Shown here piece after piece: positions 8,510 to 16,138 of a stretch of 64,000 nucleotides of DNA (position 1 is the first letter of the stretch; each line of letters opens with the position of its first letter). The notes beneath the pieces are model-generated. The model was not told the origin of the DNA, did not search any database, and saw only the letters and a program-made list of their open reading frames with translations. Made by a program: the position numbers and the translations under genes. The DNA is from Streptomyces sp. NBC_01465 (GTDB lineage: Bacteria; Actinomycetota; Actinomycetes; Streptomycetales; Streptomycetaceae): positions 7,068,001 through 7,132,000 of the forward strand of contig NZ_CP109467.1 of the NCBI RefSeq assembly GCF_036227325.1. The letters run 5' to 3'.

Positions 8510-8558
8510 CGTCGAGATTCTCCGGGTCGACAGAAGCTGTCGCTGAGTGCCATACCCG

Positions 8559-9188
8559 TCACTCCAAGTGGATCAAGTCCTCGGCGGTGTCGATGTCGTA
8601 GTCCTCGGCCACATCACCGCACTCGACGAGCGTGATCGCCTCCTCGTGCGCCTTCAGATAGGCACGTGCCCCGCGATCGCCCACCGCACTCTCCGCGATG
8701 TCCGCCCAGCGGTCGGCGCCGAAGAGAACGGGGTGGCCGCGCTTCCCGTCGTACGCAGCCGCCGCGAGGCTCTCCGGCGAGCGGTACGCACCGAGCACCC
8801 GCGCCACCGCCCGCGCCCCGATCCCCGGCTGGTCCACCAGCGACACGAGCGCGGCCCCTGCCCCGGAGGAGGCCAGCGAACCGAGCCCGGCGCGCAGCGA
8901 GGAGCCCATCCCCTCCTCCCACTCCGGGTTCTCCACCACGACGCATCCCGCCAGGTCGGCCCGCTCCCGTACCTCATCGGCGGCCGCACCAAGGACCACG
9001 TGCACCACCTCGCACCCGCCCGCGCGCAGCACCCCCACCGCATGCTCGACCAGCGGCCGCCCGCGGTGCTCGAGGAGCGCCTTCGGCCGGCCGCCGAGCC
9101 GTCGGCCGCCGCCCGCGGCGAGCAGCAGCCCCGCGACCCGTCCCTCTGTGTCCGTACGCACCATGGGAACTGGATACCGTACGGACAC
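8559..9188 (-). CDS. MobA/MocA-like nucleotidyltransferase
   Basis: A 209-residue protein of the molybdenum-cofactor nucleotidyltransferase family. The nucleotide-binding opening VAGLLLAAGGGRRLGGRPKALL (residues 18-39) has the LAAGxxxRxGxxK loop, followed by VSLVDQPGIG with the metal-binding aspartate and a C-terminal DYDIDTAEDL. Relatives attach CMP or GMP to molybdopterin, often serving xanthine dehydrogenase; purine catabolism would suit the nearby allantoin genes, but this is inference. GTG 9188 has GAAGGA upstream at rather short spacing; ATG 9164 is an alternative without any such site. It lies divergent from a small membrane-protein gene and downstream neighbours aceB on the same strand. 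Confidence 0.85.
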   Translation of the reverse strand: MSVRYPVPMVRTDTEGRVAGLLLAAGGGRRLGGRPKALLEHRGRPLVEHAVGVLRAGGCEVVHVVLGAAADEVRERADLAGCVVVENPEWEEGMGSSLRAGLGSLASSGAGAALVSLVDQPGIGARAVARVLGAYRSPESLAAAAYDGKRGHPVLFGADRWADIAESAVGDRGARAYLKAHEEAITLVECGDVAEDYDIDTAEDLIHLE

Positions 9189-9348
9189 CGGTCCTTCGGC
9201 CTCAATTCCGTCTACGGAGTGGCGGAGAACAGGCCAAGTGGCGTTAACTTGCCCGCGGCCCCCGGCGTCCGACCAACGCCTGCACGGGACCAGAACTTCG
9301 GCGAGACCAGCGAGACCAGCACAACGGTGTGCGAGGGGGAGAGCTTTG

Positions 9349-9663
9349 TTGCAGAACGTGGGACAGAGGCACGTGACGGGCAGCGACGAGGATCCGAGGG
9401 TGACGGAGCTGCGCTCCGCCGTGTCCCGGCTCCGTCGTGAACTCGCCGGTCATCCGGGGGAGTTCGCCGACCGGGCGATCGCCGAGGACGAACTGGCGGC
9501 CCTGGACGCGATGGCGCTCAGCGGAGTGCCCGAGATTCCCCGGCTGCGCCGCTCGCTGCTGCTGATCGCGGGGGCGATCGGCTCGGTCAGCGCCCTGGCG
9601 CTCGCGCTCGCCGAGGTGCGCAACGCGGTGGACCTCTTCGGGAATCCGCCGCAGCAGCGCTGA
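9349..9663 (+). CDS. Small conserved Streptomyces protein, DUF5955-like
   Basis: A 104-residue protein. Residues 25-70 form charged helices (RVTELRSAVSRLRREL, FADRAIAEDELAALDAMA), then LRRSLLLIAGAIGSVSALALALAEV gives one hydrophobic segment, probably a membrane anchor or buried helix. I recall such proteins in Streptomyces under the label DUF5955, with no known function. The start is uncertain: TTG at 9346 or 9349 follows GAGGGGGA at good spacing, while GTG 9358 and 9373 lack one. It is transcribed away from the nucleotidyltransferase and converges on the response-regulator gene. Confidence 0.75.
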   Translation: MQNVGQRHVTGSDEDPRVTELRSAVSRLRRELAGHPGEFADRAIAEDELAALDAMALSGVPEIPRLRRSLLLIAGAIGSVSALALALAEVRNAVDLFGNPPQQR

Positions 9664-9675
9664 CGAGGGACACCC

Positions 9676-10302
9676 CTAGCGCCTGATCAGCCGCCGCGCG
9701 GTGGCCGCCGCCACCGCCGATGTCCGTGAATCGACCCCCAACTTGGCGTAGATGTGCACCAGATGGGACTTCACGGTCGCCTGGCTGAGGAAGAGTTCCT
9801 TGCTGATCTGCTGGTTGGACAGACCGTCCCCGACCAGCTGCAGCACCTCCAGCTCGCGCCGGGTCAGCGACTCCGCCGGCGTGCGCATCCGGTCCATCAG
9901 CCGGTGCGCGACCGCGGGCGCGAGCGCGGACTGGCCGGCGGCCGCCGTACGGACCGCGGCCGCCAGTTCCTCCGGCGGGGCGTCCTTCAGCAGATAGCCG
10001 CTGGCGCCCGCTTCGACCGCGGCGAGGATGTCCGCATCGGTGTCGTACGTCGTCAGGACCAGCACCCGCGGCCCCCCGGCGACGGCGGCGATCGCGGCCG
10101 TCGCCTGCGAGCCGTGCATCCCGTCCCCGAACTGCAGATCCATCAGCACCACGTCGGCGATCCCGGTCGCCGCCAGTTCCACCGCCCGCTCGGCCGTCGC
10201 GGCCTCCGCCACGATCTCGAACCCGGGCTCGGTCTCCAGCACGGCGCGCAGTCCTGCCCGTACCACCGGGTGGTCGTCGGCGAGCAGCAGGCGGATCGTC
10301 AT
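9676..10302 (-). CDS. NarL/LuxR-family response regulator
   Basis: A 208-residue two-domain regulator. The receiver domain has the acidic pair Asp9-Asp10, phospho-acceptor Asp55 (VVLMDLQFGD), Thr in VLVLTTYDT and Lys in GYLLKDAP. The C-terminal LuxR helix-turn-helix starts at about residue 147 (LTRRELEVLQLVGDGLSNQQIS) with recognition helix SQATVKSHLVHIYAKL. It overlaps the kinase stop by 4 bases (ATGA), so the pair is co-translated. Divergent transcription from the ABC exporter suggests that the exporter is its target, possibly through the dyad at 11513-11530. Confidence 0.93.
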   Translation of the reverse strand: MTIRLLLADDHPVVRAGLRAVLETEPGFEIVAEAATAERAVELAATGIADVVLMDLQFGDGMHGSQATAAIAAVAGGPRVLVLTTYDTDADILAAVEAGASGYLLKDAPPEELAAAVRTAAAGQSALAPAVAHRLMDRMRTPAESLTRRELEVLQLVGDGLSNQQISKELFLSQATVKSHLVHIYAKLGVDSRTSAVAAATARRLIRR

Positions 10303-11474
10303 CGCGCCGTCCCCCCGGCTGCGGGCAGCGGCAGCGTCACCGCGACGGCCGTGCCCTGGCCGGGCGCCGACTCGACGGCGAAGGTGCCGCCCAGCGACTC
10401 GGCGCGCGAGCGCATCGCGGGCAGCCCGAAGCCGCCGTCGGCCGCCGGGGCGCGGACCGGGTCGAACCCCTGGCCGTCGTCGACCACGTCCAGTGCCACT
10501 GCCGTGTCCATGAAGCTCAGGGTGATCTCGGCGCGCCCCGCCCCGGCGTGCCGGATGGTGTTGGACAGCGCCGACTGGGCGATGCGCAACAGCGCCACCT
10601 CGTACGGGGTGGGCAGGACGACGGGGGTGCCGCTCGCGGAGAAGCGGGCCCCGGGCGTACGTGAGGAGAGCCGCTCCAGCGCCCCGGACAGCGACCCGTG
10701 CTCCAGATCGGGCGGCGTGAGCTCCCGTACGAAACGCCGTGCCTCGGCCAGATTGTCCTGCGCCGCCTGCCGCGCCTGTTCGATGTGGGCGGCCGCAGGG
10801 GCGTCGGCGGGCAGGGTGCGGCCGGCGGCGCGCAGCAGCAGCTGGATGGAGGAGAGGCCCTGGGCGAGGGTGTCGTGGATCTCGCGGGCGAGGCGCTCGC
10901 GCTCGGCGAGCGTGCCCGCCGTGCGTTCGGCCTCCGCGAGTTCGGCGCGGGTGGCGATCAGCTCCTCGATGAGGCGCCGGCGCCGCTCGCTCTCCCGGTA
11001 GAGCGCCTGGTAGCCGAGCACGGTCGCGACGGCGACCGCCGCGCCGAGCAGCGGGCCTATGAACGCGCCCGGGTTCAGCGGGCCCCCGTGCAGCAGGTAG
11101 CCGGCGATCGCGGCCCCCGCCGTGGCGGCCACCGAGGGCAGCGCCCAGCGCGGCGGCAGCAGGTGCAGCTGCAGGAAGTACAGCGGGAAGGCGGTCCACA
11201 GGCCGTCGGGGGAGAGGACCAGCAGCACCAGCCAGGCGGCGCCCAGGCCGCCGAGCCAGACGGCGGCCGCGGTGCGCGAGGTGCCCACGGACGGCCATGC
11301 GGCGCCCAGGGCGTAGACCCCTCCGACGGCTGCGGCGGCCAGCGCCACGGCGGGCGCGTTAGAGGCGTCGTCGGTGAACGCGCGGACTGCGGCCAGCGCC
11401 AGCAGTCCCGCCATCAGCAGGTGCAGACAGACTCGCAGGACGCGCAGGGCCGGGGTGAGAGAACGTGGATCCAT
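10299..11474 (-). CDS. HisKA_3 sensor histidine kinase
   Basis: A 391-residue membrane kinase. About five to six hydrophobic segments occupy residues 10-160 with no sizeable extracellular loop, the layout of intramembrane-sensing kinases that detect envelope stress or cell-wall antibiotics. A coiled linker (ESERRRRLIEELIATRAEL) leads to the phospho-acceptor His200 in LAREIHDTLAQGLSS, then the ATPase domain with the N-box region ALSNTIRHAGAG and the G-boxes DDGQGFDP and GGFGLPAMRSRAESLGG. ATG at 11474 begins MDPRSLTPALRVLRV; the upstream open frame is a shadow of the divergent gene. The signal is unknown. Confidence 0.93.
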   Translation of the reverse strand: MDPRSLTPALRVLRVCLHLLMAGLLALAAVRAFTDDASNAPAVALAAAAVGGVYALGAAWPSVGTSRTAAAVWLGGLGAAWLVLLVLSPDGLWTAFPLYFLQLHLLPPRWALPSVAATAGAAIAGYLLHGGPLNPGAFIGPLLGAAVAVATVLGYQALYRESERRRRLIEELIATRAELAEAERTAGTLAERERLAREIHDTLAQGLSSIQLLLRAAGRTLPADAPAAAHIEQARQAAQDNLAEARRFVRELTPPDLEHGSLSGALERLSSRTPGARFSASGTPVVLPTPYEVALLRIAQSALSNTIRHAGAGRAEITLSFMDTAVALDVVDDGQGFDPVRAPAADGGFGLPAMRSRAESLGGTFAVESAPGQGTAVAVTLPLPAAGGTAR

Positions 11475-11512
11475 GACCCGTCCAGCGTAGGCGGGCCGCG
11501 ACACGGAACGGT

Positions 11513-11530
11513 CAATCGAAAGTTTGATTG
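11513..11530. promoter_or_regulatory. Dyad in the divergent promoter region of kinase and ABC exporter
   Basis: CAATCGAAAGTTTGATTG matches its own reverse complement at 14 of 18 positions (CAATC arms). It lies 39 bases from the kinase start and 80 from the permease start, inside a 135-base divergent intergenic region, and is markedly more AT-rich than its surroundings. This is where a LuxR-type regulator would bind; direct evidence is lacking. Confidence 0.4.
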
Positions 11531-11609
11531 CGGACTCCGTCTTTCGATCCGCCCGGAGCCATCCGTGGCGCGATGCCCCGCGGACCCCGCTCCCCGCAGG
11601 GTGGAGCCC

Positions 11610-12659
11610 ATGTTCGTCGCATGGAGAGACCTGAGATTCGCCAGGGGCCGATTTGCCCTGATGGGAGCGGTGATCGTACTGATCACCCTGCTGGTCGGGC
11701 TGCTGTCCGGACTCACGGCGGGGCTGGCCAGGGACAACACCTCGGCCGTCACCGGCCTGTCCGCATCGGCCGACCACCTGGCCTTCGCCGCGCCGCCCGC
11801 AGGACAGTCGGCCTCGTTCTCGGGCTCGCAGCTGGCGCCCCGTGTCTGGCAGACGTGGGCGGGGCAGCCGGGGGTCACCAGCGCGGAGCCGATCGCGATC
11901 TCCACGCTGAACGCGGCCTCGGGGGACCGTACGGCCGCGGTGTCCGAGTTCGCGGTACGCGACGGATCGGGGCCCGCACCCGTGGCCCCCGGCCCGGACG
12001 GGGTCGTGCTCTCCACCGGGGCGGCGAAGGACCTGGGCGCCGCGGCCGGGGACACGGTGAAGATCGCGGGCCGCTCGCTGGAGGTGACGGCGGTGTCGGG
12101 CGACGACTCGTACAGCCACACCCCCGTCGTCTGGACCGCGCTCGCCGACGGGCACAGCGCGACGGTCGTGGCGCTGGCCACGGACGGCGGCGCGGATCTC
12201 GCGGCCGGCGACCGGGCGGCCGGTACGCGGACGCTGTCGCTGGACGACTCCCTCGCCGCGCTCCCCTCGTACCAGGCGGAGAACGGCTCGCTCCAGCTGA
12301 TGCGTGGGTTCCTCTTCGCGATCTCCGCCCTGGTCATAGGGGCGTTCTTCACGGTCTGGACGATCCAGCGCAGCGGCGACATCGCGGTGCTGAAGGCGCT
12401 GGGCGCGTCCACCCCGTATCTGCTGCGCGACGCGCTCGGCCAGGCGGTGCTGATGCTGACGGCCGGAACGCTGCTCGGCACCGGACTCGCCACGGGGGTC
12501 GGCGCGCTGGTCCCCGCGGACGTCCCCTTCGTACTCGACCCGCTCACCGCGCTGGGCCCTGCCGCCGTGCTCATCGGCCTCGGCGCGGTCGGCGCGGGGC
12601 TCTCCGTGCGGCGGATCACCGCCGTCGACCCGCTGACCGCCCTGGGAAGTGCACGATGA
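11610..12659 (+). CDS. ABC transporter permease, FtsX/MacB type
   Basis: A 349-residue membrane protein. One N-terminal helix (FALMGAVIVLITLLVGLLSG, residues 16-35) is followed by an extracellular domain of about 200 residues, then three C-terminal helices beginning QLMRGFLFAISALVIGAFF with the FtsX-core segment AVLKALGASTPYLLRD between helices. This is the DevC/MacB topology, used for export or for mechanical control of envelope processes rather than uptake. GGTGGAG lies just upstream of ATG 11610. The stop overlaps the ATPase start (ATGA). It is divergent from the two-component system. Confidence 0.92.
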   Translation: MFVAWRDLRFARGRFALMGAVIVLITLLVGLLSGLTAGLARDNTSAVTGLSASADHLAFAAPPAGQSASFSGSQLAPRVWQTWAGQPGVTSAEPIAISTLNAASGDRTAAVSEFAVRDGSGPAPVAPGPDGVVLSTGAAKDLGAAAGDTVKIAGRSLEVTAVSGDDSYSHTPVVWTALADGHSATVVALATDGGADLAAGDRAAGTRTLSLDDSLAALPSYQAENGSLQLMRGFLFAISALVIGAFFTVWTIQRSGDIAVLKALGASTPYLLRDALGQAVLMLTAGTLLGTGLATGVGALVPADVPFVLDPLTALGPAAVLIGLGAVGAGLSVRRITAVDPLTALGSAR

Positions 12660-13342
12660 CCCTGCTCCTCGACGACGTCACCCTGACCTACCCCGACGGC
12701 GACGGCCGCCTCACCGCGCTGGACGCGGTGTCGCTGGAGGTCCCCTCCGGTTCGCTCACGGCGGTGGTCGGCCCCTCGGGCTCGGGCAAGTCGAGCCTGC
12801 TCGCAGTGGCGGCGACGCTGGTCGCCCCGGACCGGGGGCGGGTCGTCGTCGACGGTACGGAAACGGGCGCGCTGAGCCGGGCCGAGAAGGCGGAGCTGCG
12901 GCGTTCACGGATCGGGATCGTCTTCCAGCAGCCCAATCTGCTGGCGTCGCTGACGGCTGCGGAACAGCTGCAGGTGATGGCGCATCTCTCGGGCCGTCCG
13001 GCGCGTCAAGTACGGGACCGGGCAAGGGAGTTGCTGGCGTCCGTCGGTCTCGCGGAGAAGGCGGACCGGCGCCCGCACCAGCTCTCGGGCGGCCAGCGCC
13101 AGCGCGTGAACATCGCCCGCGCCCTGATGAACGAGCCGTCCGTCCTGCTGGTGGACGAACCGACCAGCGCGCTCGACCACGAGCGCGGCGCCTCGGTCCT
13201 GGAGCTGCTGGTGACGCTGACCAGGGAGCGCGGTACGGCAACGGTGCTGGTGACGCACGACGTCGCGCATCTGGACCGGATGGACCGCACGGTGACGATG
13301 GCGGACGGCCGCCTCGACGCGCCGGTCGTCGAGGCGGCCTGA
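12656..13342 (+). CDS. ABC transporter ATP-binding protein (LolD/MacB type)
   Basis: A 228-residue ATPase, complete. Walker A is GPSGSGKSS (about residues 38-46), the Q-loop is in FQQPNLLASL, the ABC signature is LSGGQRQRVN, Walker B is VLLVDEP with the catalytic glutamate, followed by the D-loop SALD and the H-loop THD. It pairs with the preceding FtsX-type permease, giving a half-transporter that would dimerise. Lying between a two-component system and a biosynthetic cluster it could export or protect against that cluster's product, but the promoter arrangement links it more closely to the two-component system. Confidence 0.93.
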   Translation: MTLLLDDVTLTYPDGDGRLTALDAVSLEVPSGSLTAVVGPSGSGKSSLLAVAATLVAPDRGRVVVDGTETGALSRAEKAELRRSRIGIVFQQPNLLASLTAAEQLQVMAHLSGRPARQVRDRARELLASVGLAEKADRRPHQLSGGQRQRVNIARALMNEPSVLLVDEPTSALDHERGASVLELLVTLTRERGTATVLVTHDVAHLDRMDRTVTMADGRLDAPVVEAA

Positions 13343-13386
13343 GGCTCCAACTCCGCACTCCTCCTGCCGAGGTGACCCGCACACCC

Positions 13387-13449
13387 ATGCGCACGATCAC
13401 TGATCAGGGTCGCTCTGTCGCCCGGCTGGAGGACTACTTCCGCTTGTGA
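13387..13449 (+). CDS. Possible 20-residue peptide ORF
   Basis: ATG 13387 opens a 20-codon frame (MRTITDQG, then RSVARLEDYFRL, TGA) preceded by GAGGTGA about 11 bases upstream. It lies between the exporter ATPase and the first ketosynthase gene. Nothing in the peptide matches a family I know; it has no cysteines or leader-core pattern of a modified peptide. It may be a regulatory upstream frame or chance. Codon third positions are not strongly GC-biased over so short a stretch. Confidence 0.25.
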   Translation: MRTITDQGRSVARLEDYFRL

Positions 13450-13488
13450 TGGTCGGTGCCGGTCCCCCTTCGTGTTTAACTCTCCGCA

Positions 13489-13518
13489 ACCGGAATCTCT
13501 CATTCCGCTACTTCCGGT
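13489..13518. promoter_or_regulatory. Nested inverted repeats before the ketosynthase cluster
   Basis: CGGAAT-ctctc-ATTCCG (13491-13507) is a perfect 6-5-6 inverted repeat, and ACCGGAA (13489-13495) also pairs with TTCCGGT (13512-13518) across 16 bases. The group ends 31 bases before the first gene of the cluster. It could be an operator for the whole operon or a leader hairpin. No regulator gene of the cluster itself is present. Confidence 0.4.
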
Positions 13519-13549
13519 GAATCATTTCTGCGCGAGGGGGGAAACGCCT

Positions 13550-14554
13550 GTGCCCGCGGCTGTTCTGGAGAGCGTTGCCGGCTGGGTGCCGCCGAGGACG
13601 GTGAGCAACGCCGAGCTGCCCGCGGGCTGGGGCGTCGACGACGCTTGGGTGCGCCGCCGTACCGGAATCGGCGTACGCCACTGGGCCGACCCCGGGACCA
13701 CGACCGGAGACCTCGCCCTCGAAGCGGCCGTCCGGGCCCTCGCCCTGGCAGGCGACCCGCAGGTGGACGCGGTCCTGGTGGCCACCTCCACCGGGGACCA
13801 GCCGATGCCTGCGATGGCACCCCGACTGGCCTCCCGGCTGGGCCGGGACGGCGCCGCGGCCTGGGACGTCTCGGCGGCCTGCAGCGGCTTCGTCTACGGA
13901 CTGGCCACCGCGGCCGGGATCCTGTGCGCGGGCATCGCCCAGCGCGTCCTGCTCGTGGCGGCCGAGGTGTACTCGACCCTGATCGCCCCCGACGACCGCA
14001 GCGCCGGAGTGGTGTTCGCGGACGGCGCCGGAGCCGTGGTGCTGCGGCGCGGCGAGCACGGGGAACCGGGCAGTGTGCTCGCCTTCGACCTGGGCAGCGA
14101 CGGCACCGGCCACGACCTGATCGCGGTCCCGGGCGGCGGTGCGCGGGAGCGGTCCGCACCGGCCCTGTACACCCCCGGCGACCGGCACTTCAGGATGGCG
14201 GGGCGCGAGGTGTTCCAGCACGCCGTGACCCGGATGACGGAGTCGTCGCGTGCGGTCCTCGCGCGGGCGAGCTGGTCCGTCGACGACGTCGACCACCTCG
14301 TCGCCCACCAGGCGAACGCCCGCATCCTGACCGCGGTGGGGGAGCGCCTGGAGCTCCCCGCCGACCGGCACATCGCCAACATCGACCGGGTCGGCAACAC
14401 CGGGGCGGCCTCCATCCCGCTGGCCCTGGCGGACGCGTCGTCCCGCAACGAACTGCGCCCCGGCCAGCGGGTGTTGCTGACCTCTTTCGGCGCGGGCCTC
14501 ACCTGGGGCTCGGCAGCCCTCCTGTGGCCTGACCCGGCTCCCGCCGCCTGCTGA
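13550..14554 (+). CDS. Beta-ketoacyl-ACP synthase III (KASIII/FabH-like)
   Basis: A 334-residue thiolase-fold ketosynthase that would start a chain by condensing an acyl-CoA with malonyl-ACP. The catalytic triad is intact: Cys111 in DVSAACSGFVYG, His253 in VAHQANARI and Asn283 in DRVGNTGAASIP. GTG 13550 is chosen because GGGGGGAAA lies 6-7 bases before it; upstream in-frame codons to 13472 do not resemble the family. It is the first gene of a six-gene row on one strand. Housekeeping fabH normally sits with fabD and fabF, so this is a secondary-metabolism copy. Starter specificity is not predictable by eye. Confidence 0.92.
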   Translation: MPAAVLESVAGWVPPRTVSNAELPAGWGVDDAWVRRRTGIGVRHWADPGTTTGDLALEAAVRALALAGDPQVDAVLVATSTGDQPMPAMAPRLASRLGRDGAAAWDVSAACSGFVYGLATAAGILCAGIAQRVLLVAAEVYSTLIAPDDRSAGVVFADGAGAVVLRRGEHGEPGSVLAFDLGSDGTGHDLIAVPGGGARERSAPALYTPGDRHFRMAGREVFQHAVTRMTESSRAVLARASWSVDDVDHLVAHQANARILTAVGERLELPADRHIANIDRVGNTGAASIPLALADASSRNELRPGQRVLLTSFGAGLTWGSAALLWPDPAPAAC

Positions 14555-14636
14555 CCTTCACTCCCCGGCCCGTCCCTTCGGGCCCTCCCCTGCCCCGACC
14601 GCCGTTCCCGGCGGTCACGTACCGAAAGGCATCGTC

Positions 14637-14885
14637 ATGTCCGACGTCACCACCGCCGTCCACTCCGTACTGACCGAGAAGTTCGAGGTCGTCCCCGCGG
14701 ACATCGCCCCCGCCGCCACCCTCGAAAGCCTCGACCTCGACTCGCTCTCGCTGGCCGAACTCGCCCTCGCCCTCCAGGAGCAGCTCGGCGTCAAGGTCGA
14801 GGAGCACGAGGCCGCCAAGGGCACCACCGTCGGCGAGCTCGTCGCGGCCATCGAGGCCAAGCTCGCCCTGGCAGGCGCCGAATGA
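14637..14885 (+). CDS. Acyl carrier protein
   Basis: An 82-residue free-standing acyl carrier protein. The phosphopantetheine attachment serine is Ser36 in LDLDSLSLAEL, within the usual four-helix length. The surrounding acidic helix II would dock the flanking ketosynthases. Its stop overlaps the KASII start (GAATGA). It lies 82 bases after the KASIII gene, a gap with a GGTACCGAAAGG-like region giving GAAAGG before ATG 14637. It probably carries the growing acyl chain made by the neighbouring enzymes and may present it to the P450. Confidence 0.93.
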   Translation: MSDVTTAVHSVLTEKFEVVPADIAPAATLESLDLDSLSLAELALALQEQLGVKVEEHEAAKGTTVGELVAAIEAKLALAGAE

Positions 14886-16114
14886 CCGCGGACGAACGCG
14901 CCGTGTCCGTCACCGGTCTGGGGCTCATCACCCCGGCCGGTGTCGGCCGCGAGGCGACCTGGGACGGGGTGCGCAGGGGCGTGCCCGTCGCGGCGACCGA
15001 CGCCCAACTCAAGGGCCTGCCCACCGACTTCTCCTGCCGTATCCCCCCGATGACCGAGGGGCAGGGGCGGATCGGCGGCGGCAAGGCCTGGCGGATGGCG
15101 CACTTCACGCAGCTCGCCGTACTGGCCGCCCGTGAAGCCGTCGCCGACGCCGGCCTCGACCCCGCCACCTGGGACGGTGCCCGGGTCGCGGTCGTGATCG
15201 GCTCCGGACTCGCGGGCGCCGCCCACCTGGAGGAGCAGTCCGTACGGTTCCAGCAGGCCGGCCCCGACCTGGTGTCACCCGTGCTGATCCCCATGCTGAT
15301 CTCCAACATGGCCGCCGGCGAGGTACTCCTCGACCTCGGCGCCCGCGGCCCCTCGCTCGCCACCGAGACCGCCTGCGCATCGGGGGCCAGCGCACTCGCC
15401 GTCGCCAGGGACCTGCTGCTGAGCGGGGCCTGCGACATCGCGATCGCGGGCGGTACGGAGGCGGCGATCACCCCTGTCGTCACGACCGGGTTCCAGCGGA
15501 TGGGGGCACTCTCGGCCCGCAGTGACGACCCCGCCGCGGCCTCCCGCCCGTTCGCCGCCGACCGGGACGGCTTCGTCATCTCCGAGGGCGCCGCCATCCT
15601 GGTCCTGGAGCGGACGCGCGACGCCAGGGCCCGCGGCCGCGGCGGCTACGCCCGACTCGCCGGTACGGGAATGAGTTCCGACGCCCACCACCCCACCGCC
15701 CCCGCCCCCGGCGGCACCGTCGCCGAGGTCGCCCTGCGCGCGGCTGTCGCCGACGCGGGCCTGCGCCCCTCGGACATCGACCACGTGAACGCACACGGCA
15801 CCTCGACCCCGAAGAACGACGAGACGGAGGCCGAACTCATCGGCCGGGTCCTGCCGCACCGCCCCAGCGTCACCGCCGCCAAGGGCGTGCTCGGCCACAG
15901 CCTCGGCGCGGCCGGCGCGATCGAGGCGGCGCTCACCGTACTGACGATCCACCACTCCACGGTGCCGCCGGTCGCCAACCTCACCCCGCAGACCCTCGCC
16001 TACGACCTCGACTGCGTCACCGGTGCGGAGCGCCGGCAGGAAGTACGGGCGGCGGTCAGCAACTCCTTCGGGTTCGGCGGCCACAACGTCGTCCTCGCCT
16101 TCCGCGCCAACTGA
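14882..16114 (+). CDS. Beta-ketoacyl-ACP synthase II (FabF-like)
   Basis: A 410-residue elongating ketosynthase, standard length. It begins VSVTGLGLITPAG; the active-site cysteine is Cys165 in TETACASGASAL, with His305 in NAHGTSTPKND and His339 in LGHSLGAAGAIEA, and a C-terminal NSFGFGGHN loop. All catalytic residues for decarboxylative condensation are present, so it is not a chain-length-factor-type inactive partner. With the coupled ACP it should extend a fatty-acyl chain, drawing ketoreductase, dehydratase and malonyltransferase from primary metabolism since none is encoded here. Confidence 0.94.
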   Translation: MTADERAVSVTGLGLITPAGVGREATWDGVRRGVPVAATDAQLKGLPTDFSCRIPPMTEGQGRIGGGKAWRMAHFTQLAVLAAREAVADAGLDPATWDGARVAVVIGSGLAGAAHLEEQSVRFQQAGPDLVSPVLIPMLISNMAAGEVLLDLGARGPSLATETACASGASALAVARDLLLSGACDIAIAGGTEAAITPVVTTGFQRMGALSARSDDPAAASRPFAADRDGFVISEGAAILVLERTRDARARGRGGYARLAGTGMSSDAHHPTAPAPGGTVAEVALRAAVADAGLRPSDIDHVNAHGTSTPKNDETEAELIGRVLPHRPSVTAAKGVLGHSLGAAGAIEAALTVLTIHHSTVPPVANLTPQTLAYDLDCVTGAERRQEVRAAVSNSFGFGGHNVVLAFRAN

Positions 16115-16138
16115 CAACTGACCGAGAAAGCAACCCCG

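Noticed and set aside
10698..11609. Upstream extension of the FtsX-type permease frame over the kinase gene
   Set aside because: The extension is antisense to the kinase, while ATG 11610 has a ribosome-binding site and starts a normal membrane helix.
11475..12155. Upstream extension of the kinase frame over the permease gene
   Set aside because: It is antisense to a conserved permease; family alignment starts at MDPRSLTPALRV.
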